Source: BD2-11 sp965115885
Lineage (GTDB): Bacteria; Gemmatimonadota; Gemmatimonadetes; Longimicrobiales; Gaopeijiaceae
DNA length: 64,000 nt
Assembly: GCA_965115885.1 (NCBI GenBank)
Contig: OZ220479.1
Location: forward strand, 1-64,000
Direction: 5' to 3'
Below the pieces are notes generated by a model. The model saw nothing but the letters and a program-made list of their open reading frames with translations. It ran no database searches and had not been told where the DNA came from. The translations under genes and the position numbers were made by a program. Numbering within the stretch: position 1 is the first letter of the stretch; every line of letters starts with the position of its first letter. Positions 35,822 to 44,098 of the stretch are shown here, in pieces.

Positions 35822-37447
35822 GTGGAGTCCTTCGAGGAACTCGGCCTTCCCCCGGAGCTGGTGGAGGCCTTGGCCGCCGAGGGCATCGAGCGCCCCACTC
35901 CGCTTCAGGAGGATGTGATTCCGCTTCTGCGGCGCGGCAACAACGCGCTCGTGCGGGCCGGCCCGGGAAGCGGAACCCTGGTGGCGTACGGCGCGCCCCT
36001 GCTCGACCGGATCGAGGCGGAGGGCGCGGCGCCCAAGGCGGTCGTGCTCACGGCATCGGCCGCGGCCGCCGCCGCGCTGGCCGCTTCCCTGGCGCGCTTG
36101 GCGATGGCGACGGGACACGCCGTTGCGGCCCTGGGGTCTCCGTGGGCTTCCCCGGACCGGTCCGACGTTCTCTTCGGGAGCGCCTCGGACCTTCTGGCGG
36201 AGGTGCGGAGTTCGCGCCTGCGGTTGGAGGGTCTCCGAGCGCTGGTGGTGGACGGGGCGGCGGCCCTCCAGCAGGCGCACGGCCTGGAAGACCTCGAGAC
36301 CCTCGTGGCCTTCCTGCCCGCGGCGGCGCAGCGGATCGTGATCTCGTTGCCGATCACGGCGGAGGTGGAGTCTTTCGCGCGCGCGCACGCGAGGAAAGCG
36401 GGGTACGTGGCGGGCTCCGGTTCGCCGCGGGAGGGGAAGGCCGGGCCGGTTCGCGGCATCGTCCTCTACCGCATCTGCCGCAAGGAAGACGCCGATGTGG
36501 TGCGGGCCGTGTCCGAGCTCTTGGAGCAGAGGGACGTGCGCCACGTGCTGGTCTTCTGCGCCTCCGACGATCATGCCGCGGACGTGGGAGACCGGCTCGC
36601 GATGCACGGCTTCCGGGTGGGAGCGACGGGAGATCCCTCCACCCCGATCTGGCTCTCGGGCCAGGGAGACGGCGCCGATCCCCCCGCGCTCGAGGGAATG
36701 GCCGGGGCGGGCGGCGTCGCGACGCTGAGCGTCGACGTGCCCGCCGGGGTCGACGCGTTGCGCAACCGTCACGGCCCGGGCGGCGCCGCCGCGGTTCTGG
36801 TGCTCTACCGGGAGCTGGCCCATCTGAAGGCGATCGCGGAAGAGGCGGGCTACCGCATGAAGCCGCTCCCGACGCCGCCCCGGGCCCGGACTCGATCCGA
36901 GATCGAGCGCCGCCGTTCCGAGCTGTTGCGCGTTCTGGAGGAGGAGGACCTCGCCTCCGAACTGCTTCTCCTGGATCCGTTGTACGAGCGCTACGACCCG
37001 GTGGAGGTGGCCGCAGCTGCGAGCCGTCTCGCGGGGCGGGCCGCAAAAAGCTCGCCGACGCGGCGCGCGAGCGTCGGAGCGGAGACTCGCGGAGACGGCC
37101 CCCGCTCCGGCGCTTCCCCGGCCGTCGGGCTTCCGGTCCGCGCCCAGGCCTGGGTGCGTCTGTTTCTGAGCGTGGGTTCGCGGGACGGGATCGGACCCGG
37201 CGACTTGGTGCGCGCAGCAGCGGGCGAAGCCGGAATCGAGCGCGCGCAGGTGGGCAGGATCGAGATCCAGGAAACCTTCTCCCGCGTCGAGATCCACCCG
37301 CAGGCTGCGGAGAAGGTGGTGAAGGCCCTCAACGGAACCACGATGGGCGGCCGCAGCGTGCGCGTGGACTACCATCGCGAGCCCGCGCGCGGCCGGACCG
37401 GGCCGGGGGGCGGTCCCAATCGCCGCAGGATCGGGCCCGCACCGTGA
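35822..37447 (+). CDS. Catalytically degenerate DEAD-box-like protein with DbpA-type RNA-binding C-terminus
   Basis: Reading 541 aa from GTG 35822. The Q-motif is recognisable (GIERPTPLQEDVIPLL). The Walker A region reads AGPGSGTLVA, so the lysine is missing (Thr52). Motif II reads VVDGAAAL instead of DEAD, SAT reads SLPIT, and no motif VI arginine finger is seen. The second RecA-like domain is also eroded (RHVLVFCASDDHAADVGDRL). The C-terminal 75 residues (VRLFLSVGSRDGIGPGDLV... GRIEIQETFSRVEI... GRSVRVD) match the DbpA/CsdA RNA-binding fold. This looks like an RNA-binding pseudohelicase kept for its C-terminus. Confidence 0.8.
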   Translation: MESFEELGLPPELVEALAAEGIERPTPLQEDVIPLLRRGNNALVRAGPGSGTLVAYGAPLLDRIEAEGAAPKAVVLTASAAAAAALAASLARLAMATGHAVAALGSPWASPDRSDVLFGSASDLLAEVRSSRLRLEGLRALVVDGAAALQQAHGLEDLETLVAFLPAAAQRIVISLPITAEVESFARAHARKAGYVAGSGSPREGKAGPVRGIVLYRICRKEDADVVRAVSELLEQRDVRHVLVFCASDDHAADVGDRLAMHGFRVGATGDPSTPIWLSGQGDGADPPALEGMAGAGGVATLSVDVPAGVDALRNRHGPGGAAAVLVLYRELAHLKAIAEEAGYRMKPLPTPPRARTRSEIERRRSELLRVLEEEDLASELLLLDPLYERYDPVEVAAAASRLAGRAAKSSPTRRASVGAETRGDGPRSGASPAVGLPVRAQAWVRLFLSVGSRDGIGPGDLVRAAAGEAGIERAQVGRIEIQETFSRVEIHPQAAEKVVKALNGTTMGGRSVRVDYHREPARGRTGPGGGPNRRRIGPAP

Positions 37448-37487
37448 CCTGCGGCCCGGGGAGCGCGGCCGCGGGGGACCGCACGGC

Positions 37488-38504
37488 GTGAGCGTCTCCC
37501 TGAGCGGTCCCTTCGCACGGCAGATGGGGTGGATGGCCGCGTACTTCGCCGCGGTGAATGCGATCGGCGTTTCGGGGTACATGTACATCGAGGGGTGGTC
37601 CTTCCACGACGCCCTCTACATGACCGTCATCACCCTGACCGCGGTGGGGTACCACGAGGTCGCTCCGCTCGGCGCCGCCGGACGCAACTTCACGATGGCC
37701 CTGCTCGGCATGGGACTGACCGGGCTCGGTCTGTGGTTCGCCCTGGTCACGGCGCTTTTCATCGAAATGGATCTGACGGGCACGCTTCAACGACGGCGCA
37801 CCATGAAAACCATCGCCAAGATGCGGGATCACGTGATCGTGTGCGGATGCGGCCGCACGGGACGGCAAGTCTTGATCGAATTGGAGCAGTCGGACCTGGA
37901 TTTCGTCGTCATCGACAACGATCCGGAGCGGGTGCGCTCGATCCGCGGAAGACATCCCAAGGCTCTGGTGGTCGAGGGCGACGCCGCCAAGGACGCGATC
38001 CTGGAGAGCACCGGCGTCCGGCACGCCCGGGGCCTCATCACGTGCCTGAGCGAGGACGCCGACAACCTGTTCGTGTGTCTGTCGGCGCGGGTTCTGAACT
38101 CCGAGCTGAACGTGATCGCGCGGGCCGACGACCGGGAGACCACCGCCAAGATGTACCGCGCGGGCGCGAGCCACGTCGTCAGTCCCAACGTCAGCGGCGG
38201 CGTCGCCATGGCCGCGATGCTGGTCCGCCCGTCGGCGACCACGCTGCTCGAGATCGGCTACCGCCTGCAGGGGCTGAATCTGCGCACCGACCAGATCGCC
38301 CTGACCGCGAAATCGGCGGCGGCGGGGAAGACGCTCGCCTCGACCCGCATACGCGAATCCGTGGTCGTGGTCGCCCTCCTCCGGGGAGCGGACCGGAAGC
38401 AGATCACCTTCAATCCCAAGGGAAGCACGACGTTGCGGGTCGGGGACGAGTTCGTGGTGATGGGAACTCCTCGGCAGCTGCAACAGCTGGGGCGGTGGAC
38501 GTAG
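37488..38504 (+). CDS. Two-TM potassium channel with RCK (TrkA-N/TrkA-C) domains
   Basis: Reading 338 aa from GTG 37488. A membrane helix, a pore loop with filter TLTAVGYHEVAPLG and a second helix precede the Rossmann RCK domain (VIVCGCGRTGRQVL, FVVIDNDPERV). A TrkA-C domain is at the C-terminus (TTLRVGDEFVVMG). It is a gated K+ channel of MthK-like layout. The filter has His after GY instead of the usual Gly; variants at that position occur in bacterial relatives of this subfamily, but ion selectivity may differ. It starts 40 nt after the degenerate helicase gene. Confidence 0.9.
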   Translation: MSVSLSGPFARQMGWMAAYFAAVNAIGVSGYMYIEGWSFHDALYMTVITLTAVGYHEVAPLGAAGRNFTMALLGMGLTGLGLWFALVTALFIEMDLTGTLQRRRTMKTIAKMRDHVIVCGCGRTGRQVLIELEQSDLDFVVIDNDPERVRSIRGRHPKALVVEGDAAKDAILESTGVRHARGLITCLSEDADNLFVCLSARVLNSELNVIARADDRETTAKMYRAGASHVVSPNVSGGVAMAAMLVRPSATTLLEIGYRLQGLNLRTDQIALTAKSAAAGKTLASTRIRESVVVVALLRGADRKQITFNPKGSTTLRVGDEFVVMGTPRQLQQLGRWT

Positions 38505-38507
38505 CCG

Positions 38508-38523
38508 CGGGGGTTCGCCCCCG
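38508..38523 (+). terminator. UUCG-tetraloop hairpin after the channel gene
   Basis: CGGGGG-TTCG-CCCCCG starts 3 nt after the stop codon; it is a very stable tetraloop stem. A second GC-rich inverted repeat (CTCCCCGC...GCGGGGGAG, about 38537-38565) follows, probably serving both convergent genes. Confidence 0.55.
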
Positions 38524-38609
38524 GGCGACGCCCCGTCTCTCCCCGCCCGCGCACGGCGCGGGGGAGCGTCCGCGGAGGAGGCTAGAGGTTCCTCCCTATC
38601 TTCCCGGGC

Positions 38610-38825
38610 TCAACGGCATTCGTCCTTTTCGCGGGTTCCGCAGCATCCGCTCTTTTTGACCAGCGTCCAGACGAGCCACGCGGCTCCGGCGATCAGGAGC
38701 AGCTTGAGCGCGAAGGCGAAGGCGGCGGCCACCATGCCGAGCAGAGGGAGGAGGACCGCCCCCGCCAGCTTCAGAAGCAGGACCGCGGCGATTCCCGCCG
38801 CGGACAGCTGAGCGAACCTCTTCAT
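38610..38825 (-). CDS. Small two-TM membrane protein, 71 aa
   Basis: ATG 38825 with GGAG 8 nt upstream. Starts MKRFAQLSAAGIAAVLLLK, with two hydrophobic helices (residues about 8-30 and 33-55), and ends in a cytoplasmic KKSGCCGTREKDECR with three Cys. Unknown family. It is the last gene before the accessory island. Confidence 0.7.
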   Translation of the reverse strand: MKRFAQLSAAGIAAVLLLKLAGAVLLPLLGMVAAAFAFALKLLLIAGAAWLVWTLVKKSGCCGTREKDECR

Positions 38826-39054
38826 TTTCCGTTCTCCGTTGTCGGGTGAGCCCGTGTTCGCCGTCGTACGCCCGCTCCTCGGCGGAAGTTTCCGGGGCGG
38901 CCCGCGTCCTTCAACCCATGAACCTACGCGGTCGAGTCTGGTGTGGAAGGTCCAACCTCGGAGCGGCCAGACAGCTGTTCCCACGATCTCGACCTCGACG
39001 ACCTCGGCGCCCAGCTTGCTCGATTGAGGTGTCGCCGCACGGCGCCGAGGTCGG

Positions 39055-39390
39055 TGTGACAGGTTCCGTCCGTGAACATGTGTCAGCATAACGTGCTGCA
39101 CCATCATGATCGCCTGCTTGAACCTCCGCGCGCCCGGTAGCGGTGGTACAGCCCCCGGTAGTAGCTGTTGCGGTTACGCACGGCAGCGTCACGACGCTTG
39201 CGGTTTCGGCCAAGATCGCCTTGGCCGACCTCGCACCGACCCAAGGCGTGTTTTCAAGACAGGTCGACGCAATCTCGAAACGCGCACGGTCTCCTTGATC
39301 CGAGTGTCCAGCTTCTCCAGCACTTGGTCCGCATCATCGATCATCCGTAGCTTCAGTCCAATCAGAAACCGGCGATGATCGTCCATCAGC
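39055..39390 (-). pseudogene. Decayed IS110-family transposase C-terminal fragment
   Basis: On the minus strand the pieces read, in order, DDHRRFLIGLKLRMIDDADQ (IS110 helical linker), NRNSYYRGLYHRYRA and, after a frameshift near 39120, FKQAIMMVQHVMLTHVHG. The last two are the typical C-terminal end of IS110/IS116 transposases. The N-terminal catalytic part is gone. No inverted repeats were seen, consistent with IS110 biology. Confidence 0.6.
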
Positions 39391-39684
39391 TCGGGACAAC
39401 TTCGGCGAGCTCATTCGCGCTTGCTCTGCAACGCCAGACGGGTGCGGTCGGTTCTCGAAAAAATGGAGGCGACATCGCATGCGGCCAACACCCGGTAGAT
39501 GCTCAAGACGATGTTCTCTCAACGCTTCGTTCCCGCTCCGTCTCCCACTGCCGCCGGTGCGATCCATCACCCCGGCTCCCTATGGACATCCGCCTCTTCC
39601 AGAGCTATCATCCTCAGCTGAGTCGCTGATCAGATCAGCATCGTCCAGAATCGGTGGTCATCATCGGTGGAATACACAACTCCC
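39391..39684. other. Island stretch without a gene
   Basis: No RBS-supported or family-like frame is visible. Base composition is less GC-rich than the core genome. Confidence 0.4.
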
Positions 39685-40449
39685 ATGAGCGAAACCAACA
39701 CACTGCCAGCACTCACCTTTTATCGTGCGCGCCTGAAAGCAATCTACTGGTTTTTTTTCCGTAACATGGGCATCGACTGCCAAACGGGCGATTTGCCGGC
39801 GCGCTTTCCAAATCACAGAAAATATAAGTTTGCGTGCTATCCGTACGTCGGTTCACGGTATGGCACGGACCCCAACACGAAGAAGGTGCTCGTCGTTGGG
39901 TTGGATATTGGATGTGATGAGAATCCTGGTGAGGGCATCAAAAGCCTCGAAGAGAGGAGCGGGATCGAGTGCGCGCCCGTGGACAAACTCAATCCGCACA
40001 TCGCGGGTACGTATTTCACTGCATTAAGGTACGCTTGTCCGCAGCGCGGTTGGGAGCGGTTCCAGGACGCCGAGGATGCCTGCCAAACTATCCTGAAGAA
40101 GAGAGGTGCAGAGCTTCCCTCGATCAATCCCTTGTCATTCATCGCCCTGACTAATTTTTACAAATGGGTCAAAAAAGGATCCCAGAGCAGAAAGAGTGAA
40201 CGCAAGTACTTCGACTGCAAGGTCGAGAGTCAGCTGTTCTTGAACGAGGTGCGGTGCCTTGAGCCGGATGTCGTGGTCTTCCAAAGCACGTCGTATGGTG
40301 AGAATAAATTCAAAGCGATCAGGGAATCGATTAAGTGCCAGGCTCGGGAGTGCCATGTTTTGGTCCATCCGTCCTATCCGCGCAAACTCAGTCCATGGAT
40401 GGTCACGCAGCCTGGATTCCGACCCCGGCGCGCTAATGATTCCGATTGA
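39685..40449 (+). CDS. Uracil-DNA-glycosylase-superfamily-like protein, horizontally acquired
   Basis: Reading 254 aa from ATG 39685. It has visibly lower GC and AT-ending codons unlike its neighbours, so it was probably acquired by transfer. KKVLVVGLDIGCDENPGEG (about 66-84) resembles the first UDG motif. VESQLFLNEVRCLEPDVVVFQS is the usual second helix-strand pair, and HVLVHPSYPR near 228 resembles the leucine-loop motif HPS. There is no canonical catalytic Asp/Asn pair I can assign, so activity is uncertain. It lies between IS relics and may be a cargo or defence gene. Confidence 0.55.
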   Translation: MSETNTLPALTFYRARLKAIYWFFFRNMGIDCQTGDLPARFPNHRKYKFACYPYVGSRYGTDPNTKKVLVVGLDIGCDENPGEGIKSLEERSGIECAPVDKLNPHIAGTYFTALRYACPQRGWERFQDAEDACQTILKKRGAELPSINPLSFIALTNFYKWVKKGSQSRKSERKYFDCKVESQLFLNEVRCLEPDVVVFQSTSYGENKFKAIRESIKCQARECHVLVHPSYPRKLSPWMVTQPGFRPRRANDSD

Positions 40450-40728
40450 ATTCGGACACCGATTCTTATTGATGTCGAACACTCTAAAGCTGAGCTGGTA
40501 GAGGATCGAAGAATCTGTTGCAGCGGTGTCTTCTTTCATTCTTGTCCATGCGGCAAGCTACGAGAAGTCATCCGCCTGAGGTTTGGACTCGGAGCGCGGC
40601 TACCGCGATATCGCTTAGTCCGAACTTCCAGCGTATAAAAAACGGCCTAACCGACTGTGACTGTTTTGTGGTGGGTTATCCGGTATTCGGGAGTGTACGC
40701 TACTGGGTACAAGTCATGGACGAACGCC
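40450..40728. other. AT-richer island stretch, no gene
   Basis: Low-GC DNA continuing from the UDG-like gene. No frame has family resemblance. Confidence 0.4.
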
Positions 40729-40978
40729 GAGGAGCCGGAAGGCTTCGGCTTGAAGCGGGGTGGGGCTGGCGATCACGTCGGCGGCCACAGCCCCCTCGGC
40801 GGCAGGTTGCACGCGGTTGCGGGTCAGGGTGGCCGGATCCGCCAGCAACGTCCGAAAGCTGTGGACGGGAAAGCCCTTTTCGGTGCGTTTCCTGCCCGCC
40901 TTGGCACGCGCCGAGCGGGACGGGCGGGCAGGCGCCACAGGCGCGGCGCGCGGCACATATGCCACTCGACGTAGCAGG
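40729..40978 (-). pseudogene. IS1634-type transposase 3' fragment, copy A (inverted)
   Basis: On the minus strand this is a close match to the right end of the relic at 47627-48749. The two share TACGTCGAGTGGCATATG, the basic ARPSRSARAKAGRKRT coding stretch, FPVHSFRTLLADPATLTRNR and the terminal CTCGGCGT. Copy A has a deletion between the YVEWHM region and the CGCCTGTGGC segment. Only the C-terminal end remains. Confidence 0.75.
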
Positions 40979-41229
40979 CAGCGAGTTTGAAACTGACGCC
41001 GGTTCCCTTCGGGTGGTCTGACCCAGTAGTTGGCTGACCCGAAGTGTCCTTAGCTCGATTTGTCGGCCACTCGGGGGGGACCGGAAAGAGCGTCAGCCCC
41101 GACCGACATCGTGACCTGACAAGAGCCTGACGACGCACTCGCGTGCGTCCCGCCGCCGCTTCGTCCAATGTCGGCCGAGGCCGGTTCCATCGTTGCATCC
41201 CAACATGGGGACAGGAGGTCGGCAGGGCG

Positions 41230-42270
41230 AGTGCGCAGGTGGAGGGCAAAGGGGTCGTCGGTGGGGTGGACACCCATCAAGACCGACACACCGTTGCAGT
41301 TGTGAGCATCGATGGCGCGGAACTCGGGACCGAGTCATTTCCGACGACCGGCGACGGATACCGGGCGATGCTCGCGTGGCTTCGCTCCCACGGCGAACTG
41401 CTGCGCGTCGGCGTCGAGTGCACGGGGACGTACGGTGCGGGCGTGAGCCGCTGCCTGGCGGCGGCTGGCGTGCCCGTGCTCGATGTGACCGATCTGGACC
41501 GCGTGGCCCGAAGGGGCGCAGGGGAAGGACGACGCGGACGCGATGGACGTGATCGCGGCGGCGTAGGCGGCTCGCACGGGGTACCGGACGCACGTGGCCA
41601 AGGACCTCACCGGCGCCGTCGAGGCGCTGCGCACACTCTGCGTGGCGCGCCGGAGCGCGGCGAAGTGTAGCCCAGCAACAGTTGCACAACCTGATCGTCT
41701 CGGCGCCTGAGAAGCTGCGCGATGAGCTCCGCGACCTGCCTCGCATGAAGCACCTGCGCAAGTGCGCGGCGTGGAGGCCGCGAGCGGAGCGGGCGCATGA
41801 GCCGGAGGTCGCGACGAAGATCGCGCTCAAGCGTCTGGCTCACCGGGTCCTGGCCTTCAAGGAGGAGATCGCGGGACTGGACGAGTGCATTCGGCCGATC
41901 GTCGAGCGTGCGGCTCCGGCGTTGCTCGAGCTCGAGGGCGTGGGAATCGCGGCGGCTACGGATCTGTTGGCGGCGGTGGGAGAGAACCCGGACTGGATGC
42001 GCTCCGAGGGGAGCTTCGCGATGATGTGCGGGGCCAGTCTGATCCCTGCGTCGAGCGGGGAAGACGCGGCGGCATCGCCTGAATCGGGGCGGGAACCGAA
42101 GTGCGAACTCGGCGTTGCATCTGATCGTGCTGACTCGAATGCGCACCGATCCGAGAACGCAGCGCTACGTCGAGCGGCGCACGGAAGAGGGGCTGTCGAA
42201 GCGCGAGGTGATGCGGTGCCTCGAGCGGTACATGGCCCGTCGCGTGTACCGGGTGCTGACGAGCGGCGTC
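41230..42270 (+). pseudogene. IS110-family transposase pseudogene
   Basis: Nearly the whole IS110 transposase can be pieced together over three frames. The first frame has GGVDTHQDRHTVAVVS (first catalytic Asp) and VGVECTGTYGAGV (Glu). After a one-base insertion near 41515, DDADAMDVIAAA follows, then an in-frame TAG (41564-41566). Then come QQLHNLIVSAPEKLRDELRD... with a frame change near 41670, and LLELEGVGIAAATDLLAAVG. After another shift near 42055, GKTRRHRLNRGG... leads to the KREVMRCLERYMARRVYRVL end. At least four lesions make it inactive. Confidence 0.8.
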
Positions 42271-42539
42271 GGGGCGGCGAGCGCGACGGAGTCGTCCGAT
42301 GCGGTGAGCGCGGCGGTGGCCGAAGCTCAGGAGACGGCCGCCGAACCCCAAGGCGAGAGGCGGGATCGGGCGGGCGCGCCGAGGGACCCGGCGACGAGCT
42401 TGTCGGATCCGGGCAAAGGGGCCCGACGCAGCGCGGACGGAGCGGCCATGGAAAGACGGGCCGGCAGCGTGCAGAGTTGCATGAGCCTGTCGGGGAGGCT
42501 TCTTCGGAGCAGGATCGAGATCGAGCTGCGCAATGATCC
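42271..42539. other. No gene recognised between IS110 and RT relics
   Basis: Frames are open but Arg/Gly-rich and without family features. It may hold the remains of an intron or IS end, but I cannot see one. Confidence 0.35.
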
Positions 42540-43210
42540 GATCCCGGCTCCGAGGACATCCTCCCGGCGCGCGAGCACAGAGGAGGACGATGGGGAGGGC
42601 GGCGTACGCCGCACGAACCGGACGCGCAGGGAGAGGAAGGGGACCGACCCCGCAGGGGTCGCCGTTCTCACCGTTGGCTAGCAATCTCTACATGCGGCGA
42701 TTCGTGCTGGGCTGGAAAACGCTGGGGTACGCCCAGCGGTTCCGGGCGGAGATCGTGAACTACGCGGACGACCTGTGCGTGGTGAGCAAGGCCCCGGCGG
42801 CGGAGTGCTGGTGGAGGTCGAGCGACTCATGGAGAGGTTGAAGCTGCCGATCAACGAACGGAAGACTCGATGTCTGCGGTGCCCCGAAGAGGCGTTCGAG
42901 TATCTGGGGTACCGGGTGGGGCGCAACTACCGAGTGAGCGGGCGGGGGTGGTACATCGGGACCCGGCCCAGCAAGGGGAGCGTCCAGGACATTGTCCGCA
43001 AGGTCAGCGAGATGACGGGGAAGCGGCATACCGGACTACCGGTGGAGGTGGTGGTAGAGCGGATCAACCGAGCGGTATACGGGTGGGCGCGCTACTTCAG
43101 CCTTAGGCAGGTCAGCCCTGCGTACGAAGCCGTCAACGCGCACATGGCCAAGCGGTTACGCCGGTGGCTCTGCTCCTTGTCGAAGTCCACACGGTACACG
43201 TACCACGGGG
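42540..43210 (+). pseudogene. Group II intron reverse transcriptase/maturase fragment
   Basis: PTPQGSPFSPLASNLYMRRF (RT block 4) and VNYADDLCVVSKAPA (block 5, catalytic YADD) are in one frame. After a frameshift near 42800 the sequence continues VLVEVERLMERLKLPINERK, FEYLGYRVG, and the maturase domain IGTRPSKGSVQDI... INRAVYGWARYFSLRQVSPAYEAVN. The N-terminal RT blocks 0-3 are missing. It is truncated and inactive; no intron domain V was recognised. Confidence 0.75.
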
Positions 43211-43366
43211 ACGCGAGTCCCAGCGCTTGCTCGAACAGCGTGTCCGTTGCCGGAGATCCCGCCATCGTCGGAGTCCTTCGCCCGGTTCCTCTTCAGTTCG
43301 GATCGCGCTTGCGCGAAAAAGAAGCCGCCGCTCTTTTAGAACCCGGTAAAAAAGGAGGCGGAAAAA

Positions 43367-43435
43367 ATGATGAAGATAAGGAAAAACCAGGGAGTAGTAG
43401 CCTGTGACGGAAGCAACGAGCCTCGAAGAAGCTAA
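43367..43435 (+). CDS. 22-aa leader ORF overlapping the next gene
   Basis: An excellent SD (AAGGAGG, 43352-43358) lies 8 nt before ATG 43367. The ORF MMKIRKNQGVVACDGSNEP... stops at TAA 43433-43435, inside the following gene that starts at GTG 43404 in another frame. It could be a leader peptide coupling translation, or the remnant of the previous gene's start. Confidence 0.35.
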   Translation: MMKIRKNQGVVACDGSNEPRRS

Positions 43436-44094
43436 ACGCATGATCGAAGAGGTCGAAATTAGGCTGAAGAACATCCCGGCAGGAGTCGGGATCCAAGCGG
43501 AGTACGCACTGAAGGAGCTCGAAGATGCGGCGAGCCCTCTAGTCGCCGTCGCGCCGGACGGTACTAGAAGAGCGATCCGGACGTCAGAAGCCGCGGAAGC
43601 GGCCTCCCGAGGCGAGCGGGTCGTGCCGAGGTGGAAGGACATGGACCCGGATGCGGTGGAAGATCTGATTCAAGAAGCTGCGATCAGGGTCGCCGAGAAC
43701 GATCCGCGCATCTCCTCTCCGCAGCGTCGGGTCGTCTACCCCACTCTGCAAGAGACACGAATCGGCACCGGACTCACAGAACGGCAAGCCGACTTGGAGG
43801 CGCGGAGCGTCATCGAGGGACCGGTACAAAGACGGGATCCCACGACCGGGAAAGTCGTGGATCGTACCGGCCAAGAGGTCTTCCCGGAAGGGACCCCGAG
43901 CGGGTACCGGCCTCCTTCCGGGATCGATGAGGGATACGACGAGTATTTCTCGGCTTCCGACGAGTTTGCCAGAGCGAAGGAAGAAGGCGTGTTGCGGGAC
44001 GACGAGATCGTCCCGGACCCGATGGCTCGAGATGGCGGCAATCTGCCTGAAACACAGCTCGCTCTGCAAAAGCAGGGAGAGGATCCGCAAGCGT

Positions 44095-44098
44095 CTAG
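44095..44098. repeat. CTAG target duplication, left
   Basis: Palindromic CTAG flanks the IS on the left. The identical CTAG at 45725-45728 flanks it on the right. Removing one copy with the IS restores the reading frame. Confidence 0.8.
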
